Positions 54,010 to 64,000 of a DNA stretch of 64,000 nt are shown piece after piece. This DNA is from Cannabis sativa (taxonomy: Eukaryota; Streptophyta; Magnoliopsida; Rosales; Cannabaceae). A program made the position numbers and the translations under genes. The stretch's first letter is position 1, and every line of letters begins with the position of its first letter. The stretch spans positions 186,001 through 250,000 of the forward strand of contig NC_083609.1 of assembly GCF_029168945.1 (NCBI RefSeq), read 5' to 3'. Under the pieces are notes generated by a model. That model was not told the DNA's origin. It searched no databases and saw nothing but the letters and a program-made list of their open reading frames with translations.

Positions 54010-54215
54010 TTAACAAAAGCATGGCCTAAATAAAAGTCAATAGAACAAGATTTGATATATGTTAAAATTTAGAAGTATAATTTAGTAGATGTTAAAATTT
54101 ATGGACACGATTTAATACATGCACAATCATCGCAGTAGTAAAATTGAACGAAATTGGACATAATTTGAGATTATTGGATTAAGAGTTGAAATCTTTATAT
54201 CTAATAATCTCAATT
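54010..54215. mobile_element. Fragment of the long-TIR MITE family
   Basis: Contains GACACGATTTAATACATG, TAAAATTGAACGAAATTGGACA and TAATAATCTCAATTAA, all matching the arm of the Mutator-like MITE at 15.2-16.6 kb. No complete ends found. Confidence 0.5.
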
Positions 54216-54424
54216 AACGCGTTTGTGAAGATCACCAACCACCAACAGCTCCAATCATTAGATATAGTAGATGATTGGATTTATTGAGAAGAGAATTAGA
54301 ATAGTGATTTTTAATTTTATTTTTGAGAACAATCAACCATTTTTTTTTTCAAATTTAAAACATTGGATTCGAATTAGTTACCATAACCCTAACAAAATTC
54401 ATTTATGGGCTGTTTAGTATGATT

Positions 54425-54735
54425 TAATTGGCTTTTTTTTTCTTCTAAACTTTGACATGTACCAAATTGTATCTTTGAACTTTTTAGATGGTAAAATTCT
54501 TCTCGAACTATTAAGATTATTGAATTTAAATACTTCCGTCCAATTTTACTAACGGATGCCTAACTTGGATGAGAATTTAAGATCGCGATTCATTACATGT
54601 TAAAATTTAAAAGTACAATTTACATCAAAGTTCAAGAGGCATAATTTAGAATATGGACAATCGACATATTAATAAAATTAAACGAAATAGAATAGAGGTC
54701 AACTTGAAAAGTTTAAGAGTATGATTTGATACCAA
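54425..54735. mobile_element. Second fragment of the long-TIR MITE family
   Basis: Begins CTAAACTTTGACATGTACCA and includes CTCGAACTATTAAGATTATT and ATTAAACGAAATAG, paralleling the arm order of the 15.2 kb element, but its right arm is degraded. Confidence 0.55.
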
Positions 54736-54739
54736 GGCG

Positions 54740-55737
54740 GCAAGGCCGACCCTGGCATAGGAGGGTTAGGCCTGTATCTAGGGCTCACACTTTTTGAGAG
54801 TCCAAAATAAAAAAAATAAAAAGTTTTATTAGGCTTTTATTTAAGTAAAATTAAATGTATTGTAAACAATAAATATTCATAGCTTAATTGGTTGTGTTGT
54901 ATGACATTTTATACAATGTCATGGATTCAAATCTCATGACACTTATCTTTATAATTTTTTATATAATTTTGAGAGTGAGGACCCAAAAATCTAATTCGCC
55001 ATAGGTCCATATATTTTTAGGTTCGACTTTGTTTGAAACATGTCAAATTTTGAAGAATAAAAATTTTGATTAGCTTTTTTTTTTCCTAAACAATGATAGA
55101 TTATTATTATTATTATAAAAATGAGATTACTCTATTAGAGCATCACAATAGTATTGCCATTATTTATTTCTTTTTCTATTGACTAGTTTAATTGAAAAAA
55201 AAAATGATAAAAAAGTTTAAGTGGGGTCAAGCAGGTAACACAACACTAATCGTTGTTGCATGCATTAATGATGCTCTAATAAGTAAATGATGACTTTCAA
55301 ACATTTTCGTGTAGACAATTATATATTTTACCTTAATATTCTAATTAATCAAAATTATTTTGAACATTGTTATTTTTATAAATCAATAGCTAGTTTTGGT
55401 TTCAGGATATTCAAAACATATCTAAGTTTAATTGGCATTTACACAAAAATGTTATATTTTCTTTCAATCTCCAAAATGAGTACACATGAACAAAGGCTTG
55501 TTAATGTTATATTGGTAATGATATTAGTTCTACACCAGAAGTTACAATTCTTGACATACTAACTAATCATGAGAATTTCACAAACAATAAATCAGTCTCA
55601 ACATTCAATTTCCTATTTAATATCAAAATCTAATCATTGCTGCTTCAATGCAACAGATATCCCAAATTGAAATGGAAAGTGCAGACTAAAGATGATCGGA
55701 GATTAAACTGTTGAACTTGGTCTCTCATTGCAGAATC
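54740..55737. other. Intergenic with a possible SINE-like tRNA-related head
   Basis: 54740-55030 is repeat-like sequence. Inside it 54880-54945 reads like a pol III promoter: box A AGCTTAATTGGTTGTG and box B GGATTCAAATCTC. 55030-55737 is AT-rich and contains the SF3B5 3' UTR. No other gene. Confidence 0.4.
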
Positions 55738-57278
55738 TCAGTCGTCCTCTCTTTCGGGTGGAAGCCCACATGGCAAAAGCATTTTCTGCATAGAAAATAA
55801 GAAAGGTGGATCAGTAAAGATTTTCATTACAATCTATAACTTGAGAAGAATCACTATGCAGTTACGATAAGTTATATACATTTAATTATTGCTTTAGATC
55901 ACAGCATAAAGTTCCAAGTTCCAAATATCACCAATGAATTACCAAAGCATAAGCACCAGAACCAGAAGGAAGGAAGGAAGAGTGTTGATATCTCTTTATG
56001 GAGTTCAGTTAATTAAAGGTTGAGCAGATATAAGCTGATGTTGTCACTTGACAAAAGTTAAAGAGAAGGAGACATAATTTTAAGTCCGCTAGGAGATATA
56101 TTAAATATTGCCATGACTCAAACACACACACACACACACACATAGGGTTAGAATGCAATGAACTTTAAAACATAGAAATAGCAATGGCAACATCACAATT
56201 CACAAATGAGATAGGTTCTATTGTTGTGTGAGTTCAATTTAGCTAAATTGCTTTCGTGTAACCTAACAAGAGAGGAACAAAGATAGCTCTGGTTTTGTCA
56301 AGGCTCTTTATGCTAAAAATATTGTTGCTAGTTCGGTAGTGGTTGAGTACTCAACAAAAGCTTAATAGCTGGTAACTGATTTGGGACTCGAGGAGGGAGT
56401 CTTTCACTCGGATTGTTCTGTGCTTGTTCAGTCGGTTAGGGAGAGGAGACCACCTGAGTGGTCTAATGCTTGCACTTTTCTTAATGTTAACAATTTTCAC
56501 CTCTGTTGGACTCCTAGAGCCTCAAACATCGCAGCTCATTCTTTGGCTCAGTGGGGGCTTAAGTTTTCTTCTAGTGGCTTTCTTAACTTCTGGAAGGTGA
56601 ATCCCCATGTGATCACCACTATTTAGCTAAGTAATGGATAAAAACAAGAGAAAGAGAAAGGGAAGAACCTGCATAAAGTTGTAGCGTTCCCTTCCAATGG
56701 ATTCATTTTCAGCAATAGCAAAGTAGGACAGAAGTGGGTAATGTCCAACATAGGATGCATAGCTATCACGTTGAATGTTCACAGCCCATTCACTACAAAA
56801 TCCCATTGAAAAATCAATCATCTCATCTCATCTCATAATGATACAAAAATGGCCACAAAAGAAATGAAAAGAACACTTACAATCTGTTCAAGTCAGCATG
56901 GCCAGTACCAACATATTTAGCTTGTAGATGTTCAAGCTGGGAATTGATATTGAACCTATCACTGGCCTATACACACACACACACACACACACACACAATG
57001 GTTATGATCAATACACACCATAGTAAATCAAGACTAAGCTCGATCGAACACTTACAACTAATTTCCACAGATTCTTTACAAAGAAAAAGAGAACTTTGAA
57101 GCAAAATAAAACTCAAACTGTATAGCTAATTCTCGGTTTGAGTGGGAAAGTCAACAGATTTGAACTGTTAACACTACATCTAATCTAATCAAATCTAGGG
57201 TTTATATTACAGTTGAAAATGAATTTTGGGATAAAATTTAAGATTTAAGAATTGAAGAAGAAAAAGAAATACCTGCAT
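55738..57278 (-). CDS. SF3B5: Splicing factor 3B subunit 5 (SF3b10/SF3B5)
   Basis: Four minus-strand coding exons: 57278-57273 (only Met-Gln), 56966-56881, 56792-56669 and 55785-55738, total 264 nt, 87 residues. The frame closes exactly and reproduces the highly conserved SF3B5 sequence: DRFNINSQLEHLQAKYVG, GHADLNRFEWAVNIQRD, ESIGRERYNFMQKMLLP and the C-terminal GLPPEREDD. SF3B5 is a small core subunit of the U2 snRNP SF3b complex, which recognises the intron branch point. The 6-nt first coding exon and the 883-bp last intron carrying a LINE fragment are notable. The first intron ends in a (GT)n tract directly before the acceptor. Confidence 0.96.
56122..56142. repeat. (AC)n microsatellite in SF3B5 last intron
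   Basis: About ten AC units inside the SF3B5 intron 55786-56668. Confidence 0.85.
56270..56626 (+). pseudogene. LINE RNase H-like remnant in SF3B5 intron
   Basis: The plus-strand frame 56381-56626 reads EEGVFHSDCSVLVQSVRER ... WTPRASNIAAHSLAQWGLK, matching the C-terminal half of an RVT_3 RNase H domain (E.D ... R..N..AH.LA). Upstream stops near 56340-56370 break it. It is antisense to the host gene. Confidence 0.7.
56971..56997. repeat. (AC)n microsatellite abutting SF3B5 intron 1 acceptor
   Basis: About thirteen AC units; on the gene strand they read (GT)n immediately before TATAG at the acceptor (56968-56967). Confidence 0.9.
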
Positions 57279-58260
57279 ATTTGATGGAGAAAACTTGAGT
57301 TTGAATAATGAGATGAAGTTGTTTTCGTTTGTAGCTGAAGAACAACTAAACTAGTTCACTTCAGATGCAAATCCATACGACAAGACAACCGTGGATAAAT
57401 TGTCTGCTGGGCCTCGGCTTGGGTCTGGGCCTGGCCCGTTATAATAAAAAGGAAAATTTACACCAAAACTGCTTATAAAATTCTTCAAACCTCACTTTTT
57501 GTCAGCTATTTATCCTTTCTTCAAAACACTTTCTTAAGTGTTACGGTAGACAAAAGGTGTACATAAATGGATTCAATCTAATGACAACCGACAGATTTAA
57601 TTATAATTGACCGTCAAACATTAGAAGATAAATTCAAATTAAACCAATATAAATATATAAAATGCATTCAACGAATAGAACCAATCTAATCCAACATCCA
57701 ATGAATATTACATTGATTTGATGACTGAAATTAATTAGATCAAATCAGATAATAAAATTTAACATCTAATATATAATTTGATCGGATCTGAATATGTCTA
57801 AAAATATTAAATATGATCTAATAAACACTCTTAATAGACATGCCACATTGTACACACATAAATCGATTTTTTAGTAGTGTATATCTACCGTGACACTTAA
57901 CAAAGCCTTTTAAGCAAAAAGAGTAAATGGCTAACAAAAATAAAGTTTGGAGGATTTTATTATGAAAAGATTAATTTATATAGTTAAGTATTACTAATCG
58001 TAAATTTTTTTTCACACCAATATTTTTAATAAAAGAAAGAAACATGAAACAAAATATATTTTTAAGAGTGAATATATTATAGAGAAAAATGACTTTGCAC
58101 ACGTGGAAAACATTAAACATGGAACTTGAACTTGTGGTAGGTGATGATCACTTAGAATAAATAAATAAATAAATTATCGTTGTTAATTAAGGTTTAAGCT
58201 TAATAGTGTTATTTAAAGCTACGTAGTTAATAATAATCATAATTAGTATCCTTGTCTGGC
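57279..58260. other. Divergent intergenic region (SF3B5 / TPS-like)
   Basis: Contains the SF3B5 leader and promoter, then AT-rich sequence; no gene or clear mobile element recognised. Confidence 0.45.
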
Positions 58261-58396
58261 AAGGCTTCTTCTTACTCCACTCCACTGAAGAAAAGCTTTG
58301 AAATTTGACAACCCATGTCAGATTGATTCGCTATTTGATTCGATTCAACTTCTTATTCTCTTCATTTCTACACTCAGATCAGATCTAACCAAGAGG

Positions 58397-59430
58397 TATA
58401 TTCTTCATTCTCTTTCAGGGTTTTTTTTTCTCTACATGTTTCTTACAAGTTTATGAAGTTAGAAGCATGATTCTTTGATTATTAGTAGTTTAAATCCTAG
58501 ATTTTCTTACCCTTTGGAAGTTGAATTTTGGTAAGGAAAGAAAAATATAAGGAAAATGATTGAAAAAAAAGTGCGAAAAACAAACAAATAAACCAATTTT
58601 TAAGTTTGATATGGAAAATTTGGTTGAATCGAGTGTTTTTTTATACAATTTTTTTAGGATAATTACATGCAACACTCTTTTTTTTGTAATTTTTTTAACA
58701 TTTTTAAGTTTAAATATTTTTTTATATATATTTTTAAGATGTTTTATAAAAACAGAACAACATCAAATCAATAAAAAAAATAATATACAAACAAAAAACA
58801 TCAACAACAAAATAATAAAATTACAACATAAAAATATATATATAAAAAAAACCATATTTTCAAATAATAAAAGAACAATATAAAAATATATTAAAAAACC
58901 GATTTTTCTATAAATAAAATCACAAAAATCATAAAATTATAATTTTATAATATTTTATTGTTTTTTTTATTTGTGAAATAATCTTTTTTCTTATACCATA
59001 TATCAGAATTTATTATTCATTATTTTCTATTTTTTTCTTATATTTTCTTTATCTTTTTCTTTCTTTACTAAAATCCAACTTCCAACCTAGCCTTCAAAAT
59101 TTATTAGATGATTTCATCTCCTTGTTTTGTTGTGGTGGCATAAGAAACAGAGAATTTGGTTGGGTGAAGATGTCAATGATGAAGGAAGCATAATACATTT
59201 TATGTTGGTTTGTGTTCATAGAAAACCCAACTACCACATTGAATAGCTAAGCTATAATAATTGAAGACTAGATGTGTTTTATTAGCTGCATTGTAACATA
59301 TAAGATGCCCATCACTTGTTTTTGTTTTCCAAATCAGAGATGATAAGTTTGGTTACTTAGTTAGTTAATTAGTTGTTATCCTAAGTTGTTCATTGGTGTC
59401 ATAATTCTTGTTCCTTTGTTTATTGGACAG
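58397..59430 (+). other. Probable 5' UTR intron of the TPS-like gene
   Basis: A good donor (CCAAGAG|GTATATT) at 58397 and acceptor (TATTGGACAG|CTAGC) ending at 59430 bracket about 1.03 kb of AT-rich sequence just upstream of the start codon. A leader intron is common in plant TPS1-type genes. Inferred from sites only. Confidence 0.5.
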
Positions 59431-59466
59431 CTAGCTATATTAGTATTAGACAGACAGTCACACCAT

Positions 59467-62400
59467 ATGTCAGGGAACAAGTATAGCGGTCTAACTAGAT
59501 TAGAAAGACTAATGAGGGAAAGAGAATTAAGGAAATCTATCAATTCGAATGAAGAAGCAAAGGACGGTAGCAGACAGCGATTGTTGGTTGTAGCAAATAG
59601 GCTGCCTTTTTCTGCAATTCGAAAGGGTGAGGAACAATGGCAGCTTAAGATGGATGCTGAGAGTTTTGTCACTGCACTTCAAGGTAATCTGATCATTTGA
59701 ACTGATTTTTTTTTTTTTTGTTTCATATTGTTTGTGGAGTTTGATTGACTGATTGATTGATAAAAACTTCATACACAGAATTTGATGTTAGATGGATTGG
59801 TTGGGCTGATGTAAATGTGCCTGATGAGACTGGAAAAATTGCACTAACCAAAGCTTTAGCTGAAAAGGTTCAAATATCTACTACTTATATAATCTTGTAC
59901 TTATTGCTCTTTACATATGGTATACTTACTTAAAAGAGATTGTTCATTGACTGCAGAGGTGCATTCCGGTATTTCTTGATGAGGCTATTGTTCATCAGTA
60001 CAACAATGGTTACTGTGAGAACATATTGTGGCCTCTTTTTCATTATCTTGAGGATCCACAAGAAGGCCTTGCAACCAACCATAATTACCAGGCACAATTC
60101 GATGCATACAAGAAGGTGAACAAAATGTTTGCTGATGTAGTTAATGAGCACTATGAGGAGGGAGATGTTGTGTGGTGCCATGACTATCAACTAATGCTTC
60201 TTCCAGAATATCTAAAAAGACACAACTATAACATGAAAGTAGGTTGGTTTCTCCACACACCCTTTCCTTCATTAGAAATTTATAGAACACTCGCATCTCG
60301 ATCCGAGCTCTTAAGATCTGTTCTTGCTGCTGATTTGGTTGGGTAAGTCAAGTTGCTCACTTTTTGTTAGATGTATCTTATTTATGGGTGGCAAAACCAT
60401 CTTAGTGTTATAATCTTGAGATCACAAGGATTTTAATTGGTGGATTCTTGAACTTCCAGTTTTTATACATATGATTATTCAACGAATTTTACGAGTACTT
60501 GTGCTCATATACTTGGGCTAGAGGTTACACCAAAAGGATTAGAGGACCGAGGAAAGCTTACCCGAGTTGCAGTGGTATAAATTTGAAAACCTTTCCTTCA
60601 TTCTATTATAGTTATTTTGCAAACCTGTAAAGTTGGCATTTTATATAGTACATACATATTCATTTGCACATGGATGTGGCTTACATTTTTATGTTCATCC
60701 ATTATTACATGTACTTGTTTCAATTACTTCAAGCTGAGTTTCTTCACTTGTGATGCCTGCATTCTTTTATTTCCCATTTGGATGTGGAACTACAGGTTCC
60801 GACTGGCATAGACCCTGACCAGTTTGTTCGAGTTTTGGAAATTCCTCAAGTCCAGGAAGACATGAAAAAACTGAAAGAGAGTCTTGCTGGCCGGAAGGTA
60901 GACTAACTGTAACTTTTGGTTTCTCTGATAAACAATATATTAAGTGTTCAGCTGGAATAATAAAGTGTTGAAAATTCATTTCTTTACTCATTTAAAGGAA
61001 AGAAGAGATCCTTCTATTCTAGGCTAAAGATATCTACTTATAACAATTGTTTGTCTGCTAATAGTTGGATATGGTATCTTTTTTCTTTAAACCAATTGCA
61101 TTTGGCATAGAAGAAAGGTTGAACCAACTCACAGGAATCCTTAAACTCTATGCTATACAAACAATGAGTTTTCACTTCTAATATTGCTTTACTAGTTTGA
61201 ATTTTTATGTTGTATTATATGAGACTGAGTAATTTTTATGTTTCGCCAATGTATTTACTTGAATTTTCTTTTCAGAATTCTGGTTCTCTAGTTACCTATC
61301 ATTGTTGTTAAACTTTGGACAGATGATATTGGGTTTTGATAAGCTTGACATGATGAAAGGAATTCCACAACAGTTTTCGGCTTTTAAAAAATTCCTAGAG
61401 GAAAATCCAAGCTGGCGCGGTAAAGTAGTTCTACTTCAAATTTCTGTGCCAACCAGAACTGATGTTCCGGAATGTATGTTCATGATCAAAATATGTTCCT
61501 ACTCCAAATTTGGCTTTGCAGTGATCATAATAATACAGTCATTTTTATTAATCTCTTTATTATTGTTTAATACAGATCAAAAGCTTCCAAGCCAAGTTCA
61601 TGAGATTGTGGGACACATTAATAGGAGTATTGGAACTCCTGTTCCTATAATCCATCTGGTTTGTGTTTTTTTCTCTGTTTTGATAGCTTTTTAAACTTTG
61701 TAAAGGCATCTTAGTTGAAAGAAAAATTTAGTAAAACTAAGAATCAAAGGCCTGAGTTCAGGCCTTTTTAAGAGCAACTGAATTGATTAATATATGTTTT
61801 TGAGGCTACAATTTACTCAAATGTTTTCTCATATTATGTCAAGACTGCCAGAACCATTTTCTCTTCTTTTTACAGGAGCAAATGCTTGACTATCACACAA
61901 TGTGCACTCTGAATGCTGTTGCTGGTACTCGTTTTTGTTCTGTAACAAAACAGTTAATCAATTTCGTCTTAGATAAAGCAAATTGTTCCAACCCTGGAAA
62001 ATTTATGATGTTTATATGTATGTAAATCGTTTTGTTGTTTTTCCTGTTTAGATGTTGCACTTGTTATTCCTTGTAGAGAGGGAACGAATTTGGAGTGCTA
62101 CAAGTTTGTTGCTCTCCAAGAATCCAATAAAGGTGTTCTCATTCTGAGTAAGGTAATTCAACTTTATATTTCTCTTTGAGTTTGCCTTGTATGTTATTTT
62201 TCCAATGTTAAATTCATCATTAAAGCTTTTATATAATAAATTTTGCTATGGTTGGTTTCTACTCAATGCATTTTCTTCATAGTTCTTCTTCAGGCTTGTT
62301 TATTCCATTTAAATTTAGTGTGCAGGTGCAGTAAATTCACTCGGTGCTGGCGCTATTTTAGTAAACCCACTGGATATCACAGAAGTTGCTGCTTCCATTG

Positions 62401-63966
62401 GTGATGCTTTGACTATGATAGCTAAGGAAAGAGAAATGAGACATCAACATAACTTCAAGCATGTAACATCTCATTCATCTCAACAATGGGCTGCAACTTT
62501 TGTTAGGTATGCTCATATATAATTTATCTAGCATAGAATGTATTATAGGATTGCAAGTTTTACTTTTATTCTAATAAGAAAAATATTTATCTGTTCATAC
62601 CAACTAGTTTTTCTTGCTGTAATCTTGTGTAATTTCTTCTTTTTCTTCCAGGAAACTCAACGAAACTATTGTGGAAGCTCAACGGAGGACTAGGCAATTT
62701 CCACTTCTACTTCCTATGAAAGAAGTGGTTGATCGCTATTCGGAATCCAGTAATAGATTGCTTATACTGGTATGCAACTTTGTCTTGCTAGACAATAAAT
62801 AGGCTGGAATTTTATGATGATCCATGAAATGGACAAAGTGGGTTGGTGAAGTAAAACTTATAAGTTGACAGAGTGTGAATTTGTATAATTTTACCTTCTT
62901 TCTTTTTTTAGATGGAATAACAAATATGCTGGCTTCTCTAAGTTATGTATTCAACAAAGACATTTCTCCTTATAGTTTTTTCAGCATCAGATTAGTTTTT
63001 TGAAATTCAAATAAAATTATTCATTCATCTATAGAAGTATTGAAATCCCTATCTTATGTGTAACAACCTGTTATCATTGTATGCACAAAGCTCATAAAAC
63101 TAACTACTATCTATGGTCATATAAATGTCACTAAACATTCTTTTTACAGGGGTTTGATGCCACTTTAACAGAACCAATCGGCGCCCTTGGGAGAAGAGGT
63201 GGTCAAATTAAAGAAATGGAGCGTAAACTGCATCCAGACCTCAAAGAACTACTGAAGAAACTATCTGAGGACCCCAAAACAACTGTGGTTGTTCTTAGTG
63301 GAAGTGACAGAAATATCCTAGATCATGTAGCTCTCTTCTCTACTTTTCTTCGTTCTGCATTACTTGTCTTGCAAGTTATGCTCTTCACTAACTTTTTCTT
63401 ATACAGAATTTTAGTGACTACAACATGTGGCTAGCAGCAGAATATGGGATGTTCTTGCGTCATACAGGAGGGGAATGGATGACTACAATGCCCGAGAAAT
63501 TAAATACGAAATGGGATGAGAGTGTGAAGGTTTGTTTGTTTGTTTCTACACCAATTGATGATAAAAACTATGTTATCCTCCAATGAATTCCCACCTTTTC
63601 ACCACAAATTCTTGTTTCTCATTCCATTATTTCAGCGTGTTTTCGAGTACTTTACTGAAAGAACACCTCGATCACATTTCGAGATTCGTGAGACATCACT
63701 TGTCTGGAACTACAAGTATGCAGGTAACCAACCACATATTCAGGATCCTTCTCTTCCCTCACTGTTAAAAAAATAGTAAAATGGTGTTGGACTATTAGTT
63801 AGTATCATTTGAAAAGGGACTATTTGAATTACTAGATATCCAGTTTGGAAATCTTCAAGCTAAGAACCTGCTTCAACATCTCTGTACGGGTCCAATCTCA
63901 AATGCATCTGTTAATGTTGTCCGAGGTAGCAGAACAGTAGAGGTTCGAGCTGTTGGTGTTACCAAG
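59467..63966 (+). CDS. Class I-type trehalose-6-phosphate synthase homologue, active-site altered, 3' incomplete
   Basis: Fifteen plus-strand exons visible: 59467-59683, 59779-59867, 59957-60342, 60460-60574, 60796-60897, 61323-61473, 61576-61658, 61876-61924, 62052-62152, 62319-62506, 62652-62769, 63150-63326, 63407-63529, 63636-63723 and 63836-63966. That is 706 residues so far, continuing past the window. Residues ~38-520 are a GT20 synthase domain (RQRLLVVANRLP, WFLHTPFPSLEIYRTL); then a TPP-like domain (LLILGFDATLTEP, VVLSGSDRNILD). Active TPS makes trehalose-6-phosphate from UDP-glucose and glucose-6-phosphate. Several conserved active-site positions differ from plant TPS1: AGGL becomes AESF, HDYHL becomes HDYQL, VDRLDM becomes FDKLDM, and RDGMNL..YEF becomes REGTNL..YKF. 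The N-terminus is shorter than TPS1. Splicing is intact, so it is probably expressed, perhaps as a pseudoenzyme. Confidence 0.9.
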
Positions 63967-64000
63967 GTACTTTGCATTTTCTTTAGTTACAATGTTTGTA

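Overview
This 64 kb window is nuclear plant DNA, most likely from a eudicot. The evidence is AT-rich intergenic sequence, genes with short GT-AG introns, and plant-specific families (ROP-interactive CRIB protein, DYW-class PPR, CIP7 family, class I trehalose-phosphate synthase). Plant transposons are also present: Cassandra with a 5S rRNA-derived LTR, a Ty1/copia element, MITEs and LINE tails. I cannot name the species. All multi-exon models were built by hand from splice sites and reading-frame closure; each closes to an integral number of codons.

Layout, left half. 0-13 kb is gene-dense: a tandem ubiquitin-like-domain protein (+, its 5' side cut by the window edge), a RIC protein (-), a PP2C-like pseudophosphatase (+) and a 13-exon CIP7-like gene (-). 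13.7-24.2 kb is mostly mobile DNA. A Mutator-type MITE with a 9-bp target duplication is interrupted by a complete Cassandra TRIM. After it come CACTA and LINE scraps, then a 5.9 kb Ty1/copia element whose integrase block is inverted. 24.4-32 kb holds an ENTH-domain gene (-), a long AT-rich spacer with two diverged copies of a roughly 1.1 kb LTR-type unit, and an intronless single C2H2 zinc-finger gene (-).

Layout, right half. 33-37 kb is a mosaic of MITEs (one family carries a degenerate GACCC-type repeat core), LTR and LINE remnants. 37.7-41.9 kb is a 14-exon casein kinase 1-like gene (-). 45.9-48.3 kb is a 2.4 kb poly(A)-ended retroposon with a perfect 17-bp target duplication. Then follow a frameshifted F-box gene (-), an intronless DYW PPR gene (-), MITE copies, the 87-codon SF3B5 splicing-factor gene (-), and the 5' 15 coding exons of a class I-type trehalose-6-phosphate synthase homologue (+) that runs off the right edge.

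How the genes relate. They do not form an operon or pathway. From memory, the order RIC / PP2C-like / ENTH / CK1-like / PPR / SF3B5 resembles a conserved block of Arabidopsis chromosome 3 (around At3g23325-At3g23380), so much of this may be ancestral synteny expanded by transposons. Two enzyme-family members (the PP2C-like protein and the TPS-like protein) have open frames but lack residues normally needed for catalysis. These, with the inverted copia integrase and the non-coding retroposon, are the most interesting items.
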